Shown one piece after another: positions 36,971 through 45,965 of a stretch of 64,000 nt of DNA. The DNA is taken from the NCBI GenBank assembly GCA_004321925.1, contig SCQH01000008.1, forward strand, positions 60,952 through 124,951. Reading direction: 5' to 3'. The DNA comes from Nitrospirota bacterium (GTDB lineage: Bacteria; Nitrospirota; Thermodesulfovibrionia; Thermodesulfovibrionales; UBA6898). The notes below the pieces were generated by a model. That model ran no database searches, had not been told where the DNA came from, and saw nothing but the letters and a program-made list of their open reading frames with translations. The stretch's first letter is position 1; the number at the start of each line of letters is the position of its first letter. Both the position numbers and the translations under genes were made by a program.

Positions 36971-38668
36971 TTAAACCGCTTTGACCTTCACGATCTCGTT
37001 CTGGTTCTTGTCGAACACATGTATGGCACAGGCCAGGCACGGATCGAACGAATGGATGGTCCTGAGCACCTCAAGAGGCTTCTCGGGGTCTTTCACCGGA
37101 GTCCCCAGGAGCGCGGCCTCATAGGGGCCGAGGGCGTCCTGAGAGTTCCTCGGCCCTGCATTCCAGGTCGAGGGAACAACGGCCTGATAGTTCTTGATCT
37201 TGCCGTCCTTGATCACGATCCAGTGAGACAATATGCCGCGCGGGGCCTCATGGAACCCGAAGCCTCTCTGTTCGCCGCTCGGGAACGTCGGCTGGTTGAA
37301 GGTCTTGAAATCGCCCTTGCCGATATTTTCTATCAGGGCATTCCACTGTCCCTTCAGCGTGTCGCAGAGGACCGCTGCACGGATCGAGCGGGCCCCAATC
37401 CGGCCGATCGTCGAGTGAAGCGCCGGTATGCCTACCTTGGTGCCGGCAAGAGCGCTGATGGTATCGAGCATCTTGGTGGCGTATCTCTTGGTCGGTTCGT
37501 GCCCGGCTGCAAACATGCAGAGGACATTGGCAAGAGGGCCGACCTGGGCGGGCTTGCCCTTGAAGGTCGGTGACTTGACCCAGGAGTACTTACCCTTTTC
37601 CTGGAAATCGGTATATTTCGGTATCGTATCCTCTTCATAGGGATGCCGGTCCCAGTCGCCGTCGTACCAGGAATGCTTGATGCTTTCCTTGACATTGTCC
37701 TTGAAGAAGGCGTCCTGATAGCTCTTGATCGGCTGGAACTTGCCGACATCGCCGTCAGGGATATAGCCGCCCGGCAGCGCAAAGGTCGTCCCCTTGGTGT
37801 CCATCGGCATGTCCGGGGCAGACAGGTAATTGGTGACACCCTTGCCATGGCCGGTCCAGTCGGCATAAAAGGCGGCAACTGCCGCGGTATCGACCATGAG
37901 GACATTTTCGACAAAGTCAGTGGCCTTGTCGATGAGGGTCTTGATGTAATAGAGCCTCTCCATATTCAATGTTGTCTGGCTGTCGAGGTTGATCGCATTG
38001 GCCACACCGCCGACAGCGACGTTCTGAATATGCGGCGTCTTCGATCCGAGTATGGCGACGACCTTGTTGATCTCGCGCTGCTGCTCCAGGGCCTGGAGAT
38101 AATGATGCGCAGCCAGCAGGTTGACCTCAGGCGCAAGCTTCATCGCCGGATGTCCCCAGTAGCCGCTTCCATAGATGCCGAGCTGGCCTGAGCCGACAAA
38201 GGTCTTCAGCCTCTCCTGAGAGGCCTTGACCGCATCATAACTGTTGCCCTGCCATGAAGAAAGCTTCTGGCCGAGATTTGCGGTGGCCCGAGGGTCGGCC
38301 TTCAGTGAAGAAACGATATCAACCCAGTCCAGGGCTCCCAGGTGATAAAAATGCACGATATGGTCATGCGTGGCATGTGCCCCCATCATCAGGTTCCTGA
38401 TATACTGTGCGTTCAGCGGGATCTCCATGTTGAGCGCATTTTCTACCGTACGCACTGAAGCCAGTGCGTGGACGGTCGTTCAGACCCCGCAGAATCGCTG
38501 GGTGAAGATCCAGGCATCCCGGGGGTCGCGGCCCTTCAGGATCGTCTCGATGCCGCGCCACATCTGGCCGGATGACCAGGCATTGGTGACCTTGCCACCC
38601 TCAACCTCACAGTCTATCCTGAGATGCCCCTCTATCCTGGTGATCGGATCAATCGTAATTCTTGCCAT
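36971..38668 (-). CDS. hybC: [NiFe] hydrogenase large subunit (HybC type) with in-frame TGA, probable selenocysteine at position 63
   Basis: Catalytic subunit of a periplasmic Hyd-2-like uptake hydrogenase, 565 residues if the internal TGA is read through. The N-terminal part starts [15 protein letters not shown] after GGAGG. At residues 58-63 the nickel motif reads R-F-C-G-V-TGA, followed in the same frame by [16 protein letters not shown]. The usual motif is RxCGVC, so TGA (38480-38482) replaces the second, bridging cysteine. The C-terminal motif DPCLACAIH keeps both cysteines (544, 547), and a 15-residue cleavable tail follows. No frameshift is needed, and a SECIS-like hairpin follows at once. 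Automatic calling would break this gene into 62- and 494-residue pieces. A nonsense mutation or sequence error is the alternative. Confidence 0.88.
38445..38476 (-). promoter_or_regulatory. Putative bacterial SECIS element in hybC
   Basis: Three bases after the in-frame TGA the minus strand folds ACCGT (38476-38472) with ACGGT (38449-38445), and ACGCACTG (38469-38462) with CAGTGCGT (38457-38450). A two-base CC bulge lies on the 5' side and the apical loop is GCTT. There are thirteen Watson-Crick pairs and no mismatch. The apical loop begins 18 nt after the TGA and has G as its first base, which fits the general description of bacterial SECIS hairpins (loop about 16-37 nt from UGA, G in the first two loop positions). 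SelB binding is inferred. Confidence 0.8.
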
Positions 38669-38687
38669 TCTGTTATCCTCCTATCAT

Positions 38688-39824
38688 TTATGCGTGCCGT
38701 ACACTGGGGAGTACGGGCATCTTTTTTACGAATATCATGTACGCCATGATCTCGACCGATATGACCCCAAGGGTGATCATTATCTCGGAGAAGGACGGGA
38801 AATACTGCCAGCCCGGCCCGGGATCGAACCCTATAAGGAAAGCGTTGAAGCGATAGACGGCGCCTGCCAGCAGCATGAGGGCCGAAGCGATAAAGAGCTG
38901 GCGGGTCTTCACCCTGTTTTGCGGTGAGGCCAGGATGATCGCCGGGATGATGTAAAGGATATTTTCGATGATGAACATGACAGATTTCAGGTCAAAGGCA
39001 AAGGCCAGACCCAATTTCCCCCGGACAATAAGATCGCCGAAACGGACGACCATATAGATGCCGATCAATACCGGTATGAGACCTGCAACCTTTGAGAGTA
39101 TCGGCGTCTCGATCTCCCGCCTGAATCCGACGGAGGAGACGATCGACTCAAATATGACAATCGAATATCCCATGGTTATAGCTGATATGAGGAAAAGCAG
39201 GGGGATGAAACCGGTCTGCCATAAAGGCGAGACCTTTTTGCCGGCGATGAGCATGAGGGACCCGAGCGAGGACTGATGCATGGTCGGGAGCAGGACCCCA
39301 ATGGCAATGAATATGAACATCACCCTGTTGAGCGTGTTCCTGAGCCCTTTTGCATCGATCCATTCCGCAAACACCGGAGAATACTCGATCCAGAGGACAA
39401 AGATATAGAGCGAGATACAGAACGCCACCTCGAACATCACGGAATTCAACTGTGAATACCAGGGCAGAAACAGGTTATAGGCCTGCCAGTACCTGCCGAT
39501 ATCGACGAAGATCGAGGCGCCAGCCAGGGTATACCCGAAGGCGCTGGCAAGAAGCGCCGGCCTGACGAGGGCGTGATATTCACCCTTATTGAAAATATAG
39601 ACCAGCAGCGCCATTGAATACCCGCCGCAGGCGATAGCGGTACCGACCACGACGTCATACGCTATCCATATTCCCCAGGGATAACCGTCACTGAGGTTGG
39701 AGACCGCACCGATGCCGAAAATATACCTCTTGATGATCAGGATCCCGGCAATGGCAACAAAGAAGGCACAGACTAAGAACGGTTTCGTAAAGATCTTACC
39801 GCCTATTGGTTTAGCTTCAGTCAT
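38688..39824 (-). CDS. hybB: Hydrogenase membrane subunit HybB (NrfD family)
   Basis: A 378-residue NrfD/PsrC-type integral membrane protein with about nine to ten helices, beginning KIFTKPFLVCAFFVAIAGIL. It should pass electrons from the periplasmic ferredoxin-like subunit HybA to the quinone pool. AGGAGAGG precedes ATG. It sits between hybA and hybC, the order of E. coli hybOABC. Confidence 0.92.
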   Translation of the reverse strand: MTEAKPIGGKIFTKPFLVCAFFVAIAGILIIKRYIFGIGAVSNLSDGYPWGIWIAYDVVVGTAIACGGYSMALLVYIFNKGEYHALVRPALLASAFGYTLAGASIFVDIGRYWQAYNLFLPWYSQLNSVMFEVAFCISLYIFVLWIEYSPVFAEWIDAKGLRNTLNRVMFIFIAIGVLLPTMHQSSLGSLMLIAGKKVSPLWQTGFIPLLFLISAITMGYSIVIFESIVSSVGFRREIETPILSKVAGLIPVLIGIYMVVRFGDLIVRGKLGLAFAFDLKSVMFIIENILYIIPAIILASPQNRVKTRQLFIASALMLLAGAVYRFNAFLIGFDPGPGWQYFPSFSEIMITLGVISVEIMAYMIFVKKMPVLPSVRHA

Positions 39825-39837
39825 ATCCTCTCCTTAC

Positions 39838-40791
39838 CTATTCGTCTTTCTTATTAGTGCTTTTATAGGCAGCGAACAGGAGTCCTGCAAGCAGAACGCC
39901 CGGTCCGATCATGCCTTTATAGATGGTATGCTGAATATTTTCTGAAAACGCAGCATCCGATGTTTCATCGAGATCGGGCATGCCGAGCTTCGTAAAGGGA
40001 ACCCCTGCGAGCATCAGGTACTGGGTGCCGCCGCCCTCTTTTTCTCCATAGATGCGGCCCTGATACTTCGCCACCGGCCGGTATGACGTCTCGCGGGACC
40101 TGACATGTGCCACCGGGTATTTATAATACTCCCCTGGCTGGAGCGCCAGCCTCTTTTTCGCCTCTGCAAGCAGATCGTTCACATTGCCGAAGACCGACGC
40201 CCCGGTCGGGCAGAACTCGCAGCAGGCTGAGAACTTGTCCTCCTTGTAGCGGTGATCGCAGAGCTGACATTTGCGTATCTGCGGGAAGGCCTTATCGAAC
40301 TCGAACTTCGGAATGTTATAGGGACAGGCAAGCTGGCAGTAACGGCAGCCGATGCAGGCGTCCTTGTTATAGGAAACCACACCGCTTTTGGGGTCTTTTT
40401 TCAGGGCAGTGACCGGGCAGGCAGATACACAGGCCGGGTCCACACAATGCATGCAATGTCTTTTGATGAAGGAATAACCGTCAACCTCACTGTCCTTGGT
40501 GATGCCCGTACCGTTTGCGTAGAGCTTGATGATATTGAGCGTCTTCCCCGAGAGATCGACAGGATCGTCCCAGAGCATATCCTTTGAGGAATGCTCGACC
40601 GGCATCTTGTTATGCTCCTTGCAGGCGCTCTGGCAGACCTTGCAGCCGATGCAGACGGTGGCATCATAGAGTATGCCCACTGCGTCAGGGGAAAGCTTCC
40701 TGGCTTCCCTCGCATCGGCAGACGTGCCGCTGGCAAGAAGCAGGCTGCTGCCGGCAGCTACTTTAAGAAAATTTCTCCTGTTCATGTCCAT
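39838..40791 (-). CDS. hybA: Hydrogenase iron-sulfur subunit HybA
   Basis: A 317-residue Tat-exported ferredoxin-like protein. The twin-arginine motif is NRRNFLKVAAGSS. Four cysteine clusters for [4Fe-4S] centres follow: CIGCKVCQSAC, CMHCVDPACVSAC, CIGCRYCQLAC and CQLC...CCEFC. A C-terminal helix (GPGVLLAGLLFAAY) anchors it. It lies 3 nt after hybO. Role: electron relay between small subunit and HybB. Confidence 0.93.
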   Translation of the reverse strand: MDMNRRNFLKVAAGSSLLLASGTSADAREARKLSPDAVGILYDATVCIGCKVCQSACKEHNKMPVEHSSKDMLWDDPVDLSGKTLNIIKLYANGTGITKDSEVDGYSFIKRHCMHCVDPACVSACPVTALKKDPKSGVVSYNKDACIGCRYCQLACPYNIPKFEFDKAFPQIRKCQLCDHRYKEDKFSACCEFCPTGASVFGNVNDLLAEAKKRLALQPGEYYKYPVAHVRSRETSYRPVAKYQGRIYGEKEGGGTQYLMLAGVPFTKLGMPDLDETSDAAFSENIQHTIYKGMIGPGVLLAGLLFAAYKSTNKKDE

Positions 40792-40794
40792 GGC

Positions 40795-41937
40795 CTATTT
40801 CTCCTTGGATCCGGATTTCCCCTGCTCTTCATCTTCCTTCCCCAATTTTTTGGCAGTTACCGCGGCGGCACCAAGCGCCGCACCGGCCAGGCCGGCTGCA
40901 ACGCCAACCGCGGCAATGGTGGTGCCATGCCCTCTCTTTTCGTCAACGTGCGGGAACATGCCCGGAGGAGTTATATACTTCGGCCGTGCCGGGGAATGGA
41001 GCGGCAGGGTAAAACCGACGCCCTTTTCAGTGCAGCCGAAACAGGGATGGCCGGTCCCGACCGGCCAGGCACCGGCCCCGACGTCATTAAAGAGCTGTAC
41101 CGGACAGTTTGCAAAGGTCTCGGGACCCTTGCAGCCTAACTTGTAAAGGCAGTAGCCCTTTCTATGGCCGTCATCTCCGAACTGAAGTGCGAACCTGCCT
41201 GCATCAAAGTGCGGCCTGCGCTCACAATTCTCGTGGATGATCCTTCCGTATGCGAACTTTGGCCTGGCCTGATCGTCAAGCTCAGGGAGCTTCTTGAACG
41301 TAAGGAAGTAGAGCACTGTCGAGAGGAAGTTATACGGGTTCGGGGGACAGCCCGGAATATTGACGACCGGCGTCTTGATCCCCTTGCTCTTTAAGACTTC
41401 ATGGGCAGCAGTCGCTCCGGTTGGATTAGGGTCTGCCGAGGGTATCCCGCCCCAGGAAGAACAGGAACCTATTGCGATGACCGCTGCCGCCTGGGAGGCC
41501 ATCTCCTCAAGAAGCGACATGACCGTTTTGCCGCCTATCTTGCAATAGATGCCGTTGTCTTTTACCGGGATCGAGCCGTCCACGACAAGGATGTATTTCC
41601 CCTTGTTCTCATTCATGGATTTTACACGCCATTCCTCTGCCTGTTTGCCGGAGCCGACGAGGAGGGTCTCGTGATATTCGAGAGAGATAAGTTCCAGGAT
41701 GAGCTTCTCAAGGGTAGGATGGTTCGTTCTGAGGAGGGACTCGGTGCAGCCGGTACACTCCTGAGCGGAGAGCCAGAGCACAGGCGGCCGTTTTTGTGTT
41801 GCGACTGCTTCGGCGATCTGCTCCCCCATGCCCAGAGGCAGCCCCATGACCGCTGCCATCGCACTGCAGAACTTTAGAAAATCCCTGCGGGACAACCCTG
41901 AAATGATACTGGCCTCTGTGGCTTCATCAACCTTCAT
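40795..41937 (-). CDS. hybO: [NiFe] hydrogenase small subunit (HybO type)
   Basis: A 380-residue Tat substrate (LSRRDFLKFCSAMAAVMG). The proximal cluster region is LSAQECTGCTES with GSCSSWGG and PGCPPNPYNF. The C-terminal half has HENCERR, YCLYKLGCKGP and HPCFGCTE for the medial and distal clusters. An Ala/Gly-rich C-terminal helix followed by a charged tail anchors it in the membrane. A Shine-Dalgarno GGGAGGT and a consensus promoter precede it. It heads the operon hybO-A-B-C-D-hypC and pairs with the unusual Sec-containing large subunit. Confidence 0.96.
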   Translation of the reverse strand: MKVDEATEASIISGLSRRDFLKFCSAMAAVMGLPLGMGEQIAEAVATQKRPPVLWLSAQECTGCTESLLRTNHPTLEKLILELISLEYHETLLVGSGKQAEEWRVKSMNENKGKYILVVDGSIPVKDNGIYCKIGGKTVMSLLEEMASQAAAVIAIGSCSSWGGIPSADPNPTGATAAHEVLKSKGIKTPVVNIPGCPPNPYNFLSTVLYFLTFKKLPELDDQARPKFAYGRIIHENCERRPHFDAGRFALQFGDDGHRKGYCLYKLGCKGPETFANCPVQLFNDVGAGAWPVGTGHPCFGCTEKGVGFTLPLHSPARPKYITPPGMFPHVDEKRGHGTTIAAVGVAAGLAGAALGAAAVTAKKLGKEDEEQGKSGSKEK

Positions 41938-41990
41938 ACATACCTCCCGTTTAAGTTAGACAATTGATATAACCTGGTAAATTCAATAGT

Positions 41991-42019
41991 AATATATGAG
42001 ACAAAACTTAAAATGTCAA
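41991..42019 (-). promoter_or_regulatory. Hydrogenase operon promoter
   Basis: Minus strand: perfect TTGACA (42014-42019), a 17-nt spacer and TATATT (41991-41996). This gives a leader of about 47 nt to hybO. An imperfect palindrome around CAATTG (41968-41986) lies near the transcription start. A 7-bp hairpin (ACCTATA 42034-42040 with TATAGGT 42050-42056) lies upstream. Either could bind a regulator. Confidence 0.75.
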
Positions 42020-42084
42020 GAGTAATCTTATAGACCTATAACTACAATTTATAGGTAATATCAGGTCATGGCCGCGCCCCGAAA

Positions 42085-44004
42085 TCATTTTTTTCTGATC
42101 TGCTTCAAAACAGGAGCGATACCACCCGGAAAAGATGTGTCAGCCCCTGCCCTGCCGAATCTGCGGGCATTGTAATGTTCGAGGAATTTCGACAGACCCT
42201 CATGAAAAGGGAATGTTTGCGCTTGCGCGGAAAGTTCGCCTGAGGTCGTTGACCGCGTAACGGTCAGGCCTCTTGCAGAAAGTGCCTTTCGCACCCTGAC
42301 ATATGACGCGGTCAGGGCGCTGACCCTCCCCGCCCTCCTCCGGATCAGGACAAGGCAGACAAAAACAAGCGTGATAACGATGATGAGCAGGGCCGCATAA
42401 TAAAGACCGGCCGCTATCGAGGGGATCTTCACCGCCGGAAAATGGTAACTGAGCTTGAGTAATCCCGTCCTGAGTCCGCCGAAAAGGGCCTTCTGGTCAG
42501 CAGGGCTGAATCCGACAACATGCCGTGCCCAGTACATGGCGACCGAGTCCCAGAAAAGAAGTACGTTCCCCGAGCGCTCCAGGACCACGGCAGGGGTCGG
42601 ATCATAACGCCTCCAGTTCCCGTCTATCAGGGCCTCGACCCATGAATGGGCGTTGCTTCTGCGCACGATGATATAGTCGCCGTAGCTGTTGCGGTCTCCC
42701 CCGAGAAAACCGGTCACGACCCGGGCATGGATGCCGAGGCTCCGCAGCATCAGGACCATGGCGGTCGCATAATGCTCGCAATACCCTTTCTTCGTCCTGA
42801 AGAGAAAGTCCTCGACCGGGCTCACCCCTCTTGCAGGCGCATCAATGGTCAATGAATAGAGATACCCCCTCTTGAGATGTTCCTCGAGCGCCTTTGCCTT
42901 CAGCTCGTTTCCCCTGACATTGCGGACCAGGGCTGCCGCAAGTCCTGCGATCCTCTGATTACCCGCAGGGAGCTGCAGATAACGGTCCCGGGCCTCTCCG
43001 GGCAATCTGTCTGCCAGCAGGCTGTTGACCGTATACCTGACCCGGCGGGAGGTCTTGCCCGGCATGGAAGGGTCTCCCGCCGAATCAGCAAGCAGAAAAA
43101 AGGAGTCTGCCTTTATGCCCCTGATCTCGGACAGACCAAAGAGGATCTCCGAATCCATCGGCTCAAGGGTTATCAACTGCTCCACGGTCTGTTCAGCCTG
43201 ATAGGGAGCGATAAGAAATTCGCCGGCCTGTTTCCTGATGCGGGAACGCGGCAGTTCATTCTTCCACGTAATTCCGTCGAAATGATCAAGCGTATGCCCC
43301 CTCCAGTAAAAAGGACCCGGGATATCTTTTTCCATTTCGACGCGCATGACGACCGCAGGGTCGAGCGTTATGCTCCCGAGGGAGGCAAAATCCACCTGCT
43401 CCGAAAACCCGGTCGTATGGATATTTTTCAGATGGCTTTTGCCGAGGAAGCGGTATGGTGTTCTCGGAAGCAGGACAAAGAAGAGGCAGGTCATAAGCAA
43501 GGTCAGGCCGGAGATCAGATAGACCGGTTTCCTCATCAGCCCTGCCTCACGATCTCCTTCCTTTAAGAAATGGGACAGGACCATCGCCGCGACGAGGACC
43601 ATAAGGAAAACGACAAATACCCCACCGAAGACAAGGGAACTCGTCAGCTCAGAGGCGATGATAAGCTGGAGGAGTGAGACAAAATAGACCTGCAGGTTGT
43701 CCCAGGGCTCTTTCAGGTCAAAGCTCTTGAGCGCCTGGAATGCGATCGTCAGGTGGGCGACCGCAATAAAGACATCACCGGTTATCACGGTCGCATCGAC
43801 GAGGAATATGATCAGCTCTATGATCGAAAGGAGCCCTATGACATACACCGGTGCCGGTTGCCTTCCCAGGAAAAAGCGGTAGTATCCGGGGATGAGGGCG
43901 ACCGCCCCCGAGGACATCATCAGGCTGATCTCCCCGGTCAGAAGAAGACCCGCGCAGCCGGTCAGGGCCAGGAGCGCTGTCAGCAGTTTATACAGAGTCG
44001 GCAT
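42085..44004 (-). CDS. TgpA-like transglutaminase (DUF3488-transglutaminase-DUF4129)
   Basis: A 639-residue membrane protein. About six N-terminal helices (residues 1-200) are followed by a periplasmic transglutaminase/protease domain with Cys in KKGYCEHYATAM, His in NAHSWVEALI and Asp in RRYDPTP. One further helix and a cytoplasmic tail with an HYNARRFG motif follow. These proteins occur after moxR and DUF58 genes; the substrate is unknown. I start it at ATG 44004 (MPTLYKLL), a 17-nt overlap with DUF58; the frame is open further upstream only inside DUF58. Confidence 0.92.
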   Translation of the reverse strand: MPTLYKLLTALLALTGCAGLLLTGEISLMMSSGAVALIPGYYRFFLGRQPAPVYVIGLLSIIELIIFLVDATVITGDVFIAVAHLTIAFQALKSFDLKEPWDNLQVYFVSLLQLIIASELTSSLVFGGVFVVFLMVLVAAMVLSHFLKEGDREAGLMRKPVYLISGLTLLMTCLFFVLLPRTPYRFLGKSHLKNIHTTGFSEQVDFASLGSITLDPAVVMRVEMEKDIPGPFYWRGHTLDHFDGITWKNELPRSRIRKQAGEFLIAPYQAEQTVEQLITLEPMDSEILFGLSEIRGIKADSFFLLADSAGDPSMPGKTSRRVRYTVNSLLADRLPGEARDRYLQLPAGNQRIAGLAAALVRNVRGNELKAKALEEHLKRGYLYSLTIDAPARGVSPVEDFLFRTKKGYCEHYATAMVLMLRSLGIHARVVTGFLGGDRNSYGDYIIVRRSNAHSWVEALIDGNWRRYDPTPAVVLERSGNVLLFWDSVAMYWARHVVGFSPADQKALFGGLRTGLLKLSYHFPAVKIPSIAAGLYYAALLIIVITLVFVCLVLIRRRAGRVSALTASYVRVRKALSARGLTVTRSTTSGELSAQAQTFPFHEGLSKFLEHYNARRFGRAGADTSFPGGIAPVLKQIRKK

Positions 44005-44998
44005 ATATGCACCGGCCAGGGGCAGCGAACTGCCCTCCCCTGCAGGCGGCCTCCGATTTTGCGACAACAATGAACGCGCCCTCCTCATCGGGAATGATCA
44101 GATCCTTCCTCCCCGCGTCCTCCTGCAGCAGGGCAAGCATATCCAGTATCTGCAGAAGGTGCTCATCTCCTGACCCGAACGGGACCACCGCATCAGCGGT
44201 AACGACCCGCACCGTATTGCCGCCGGCAATGAGGTCCCGGGCCAGGGTTGCTGCGATCGAGACTGCCTTCTCAAAATCCCCGGGTATAGTGGAGGAGGCA
44301 TTGTCAAGGATGATCGTCATGCGGCAGCTCTCCTGCTCGGCATATTCCTTGACCATGAGCTCTGAAAGCCTGGCTGAGGCCTTCCAGTGCACACGCCTGA
44401 GGTCATCACCGTACCTGAAGGCGCGGATATGCAGGATATCATCACCGGTTCCGCCGGCATGCGGACTGCCTTCTCCCGCTGCAGATGAAGCAGGACCCTG
44501 CATCTGCAGGTCATACCAGGCAGGATATACAATAAGGTCCTTCCTCAGGGTGATCGTTCTGCGGGCATAGAACAGGATGAACGGGAAGCTGCTTTCAGCG
44601 GTCAGAACAACGTCAGGACACAGACCTCTCCTGCTGAACACCACACTGCCCGTCCGCTCGGATGCTCCGGCTGCCGGGATAAGGGGAACCGAGAAAGGAA
44701 GGGGCAGGAACGGGGCGGCAATATGGACCGAGAAGGCAGGGATGCAGCGCTTACGGTTTCTGACGGTTATGGAGGCATATGCCTCCGCACCGGCGATCAC
44801 CAGCCTGTCAAAGACGATATCCGCTGCGATACGGCTGAGCATAACTGCCGGTACCGTAAAAGAGAGGAGGAGAATGGAGAGCATCATCGAGAGGATCAGA
44901 TAGATGAGGTTATTGCCGGTGTTATAGGCGGCAACCGCGATAAGCGCCGTCGCCAGCAGGAACCGCCTCCCTTCCCTCGTCGTTCTCACCGGGGTCAC
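43988..44998 (-). CDS. DUF58 domain protein
   Basis: 336 residues. Two N-terminal helices (LLATALIAVAAYNTGNNLIY and LSILLLSFTVPAVML) lead into a DUF58 domain with the conserved DDLRRVHWKASARLSELMVKE block, then a VWA-like end (MTIILDNASS). DUF58 proteins are coupled to MoxR AAA ATPases. Start and stop overlap moxR (ATGA) and tgpA, so the three form one operon. Function in envelope or enzyme maturation is inferred from context. Confidence 0.9.
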   Translation of the reverse strand: MTPVRTTREGRRFLLATALIAVAAYNTGNNLIYLILSMMLSILLLSFTVPAVMLSRIAADIVFDRLVIAGAEAYASITVRNRKRCIPAFSVHIAAPFLPLPFSVPLIPAAGASERTGSVVFSRRGLCPDVVLTAESSFPFILFYARRTITLRKDLIVYPAWYDLQMQGPASSAAGEGSPHAGGTGDDILHIRAFRYGDDLRRVHWKASARLSELMVKEYAEQESCRMTIILDNASSTIPGDFEKAVSIAATLARDLIAGGNTVRVVTADAVVPFGSGDEHLLQILDMLALLQEDAGRKDLIIPDEEGAFIVVAKSEAACRGGQFAAPGRCIYADSV

Positions 44999-45930
44999 AT
45001 CGGGACGGGGATCTTCTCCAGCATCTCCCTCACCAGCATCTCGGCATCGGCAAGATACTTGCGCGTTTTCAGGATAATGCGGTGGGCAAGGACGAGCGGC
45101 GCGAGCTGCTTGACGTCGTCGGGCAGGATAAAATCCCTGCCTTCGCAGAAGGCATGGGCCTTTACCGCCTTCAGAAAGAACTGCGCGCTGCGGGTGCTGG
45201 CCCCAAGACGGATGGCCGGATGGTCCCGGGTGGCGGCAACGATCTTCATCAGGTAATCGACCACACTGTCCTCGCAGAATACCGAATCCACCTCCCTCTG
45301 CATCCCGACGATCTCCTGCCGCGACAGGACCGGCTGAAGGTCCTCCAGCAGGGAAAAACTGTCCTGCATAAGGACGGCCTGCTTCTCATACTCGGGGGTC
45401 GGGTACCCGATGGTCAAATGAAGCATGAACCGGTCGAGCTGGCTTTCCGGGAGCGGGAACGTGCCCTGGTACTCGATAGGGTTCTGGGTCGCAATGACCA
45501 TGAAGGGGTCAGGCAGTAGCAGGGTGTTCTTTTCGATCGAGACCTTCTTTTCATTCATTGCCTCCAGAAGCGCAGACTGCGTTTTGGGATTCGTGCGGTT
45601 GATCTCGTCCGCCAGCACGATATTCGAAAATATCGGGCCCTCCCTGAACTCAAAGCTCCTGGTCTCCTGATTGAACATGGTGATGCCGAGGATATCCGAC
45701 GGCAGCAGGTCGCTCGTGAACTGGATCCTCCGGAAGGAGCAGTCAATAGACTTTGCCAGGGCAAAGGCAAGGGTCGTTTTTCCGACACCCGGGATGTCCT
45801 CTATCAGGAGATGTCCGCGGGCCAGCAGGGTGACGACGGCCATTTTGATCGTGGCGGACTTGCCCTGCAGGACGGTCTCCATCTGTCTTTGCAATTGCTT
45901 TAATGACTGATTTATCATAGTATCATTCAT
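44995..45930 (-). CDS. MoxR-family AAA+ ATPase
   Basis: A 311-residue MoxR ATPase: EDIPGVGKTTLAFALAKS (Walker A), IVLADEINRTNPKTQSALLEAM (Walker B and pore region) and FMVIATQNPIEYQGTFPLPE. MoxR proteins act as chaperones for metal or complex assembly. ATG 45930 is preferred over GTG 45945, because the TATAAT -10 element occupies the intervening bases. It heads the moxR / DUF58 / tgpA operon and is divergent from argH. Confidence 0.94.
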   Translation of the reverse strand: MNDTMINQSLKQLQRQMETVLQGKSATIKMAVVTLLARGHLLIEDIPGVGKTTLAFALAKSIDCSFRRIQFTSDLLPSDILGITMFNQETRSFEFREGPIFSNIVLADEINRTNPKTQSALLEAMNEKKVSIEKNTLLLPDPFMVIATQNPIEYQGTFPLPESQLDRFMLHLTIGYPTPEYEKQAVLMQDSFSLLEDLQPVLSRQEIVGMQREVDSVFCEDSVVDYLMKIVAATRDHPAIRLGASTRSAQFFLKAVKAHAFCEGRDFILPDDVKQLAPLVLAHRIILKTRKYLADAEMLVREMLEKIPVPM

Positions 45931-45936
45931 AGTTCT

Positions 45937-45942
45937 ATTATA
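45937..45942 (-). promoter_or_regulatory. moxR -10 element (leaderless), overlapping an argH -10
   Basis: TATAAT on the minus strand 6 nt before ATG 45930. The overlapping plus-strand bases read TATTAT (45935-45940) and could serve argH, 18 nt after TTATCA (45911-45916). Confidence 0.45.
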
Positions 45943-45965
45943 CACATTGCCGGAGGTGCAAATTT

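Noticed and set aside
36971..38455. A separate, N-terminally truncated hydrogenase gene or a frameshifted pseudogene
   Set aside because: The upstream 62-residue frame and this frame are the same reading frame with only the TGA between them. All other motifs, the operon, the protease and hypC are intact, and a SECIS-like hairpin follows.
38480..38482. UGA reassigned to an ordinary amino acid genome-wide
   Set aside because: TGA is used as a normal stop in many genes here, including the ATGA junctions of the ATPase operon and DUF58/moxR.
41968..41986. FNR/CRP-type operator near the hydrogenase start
   Set aside because: The palindrome around CAATTG is imperfect and does not match TTGAT-N4-ATCAA; listed only as a possible site.
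42034..42056. 7-bp hairpin as terminator of the transglutaminase gene
   Set aside because: No T-tract follows on the minus strand; it lies upstream of the hydrogenase promoter instead.
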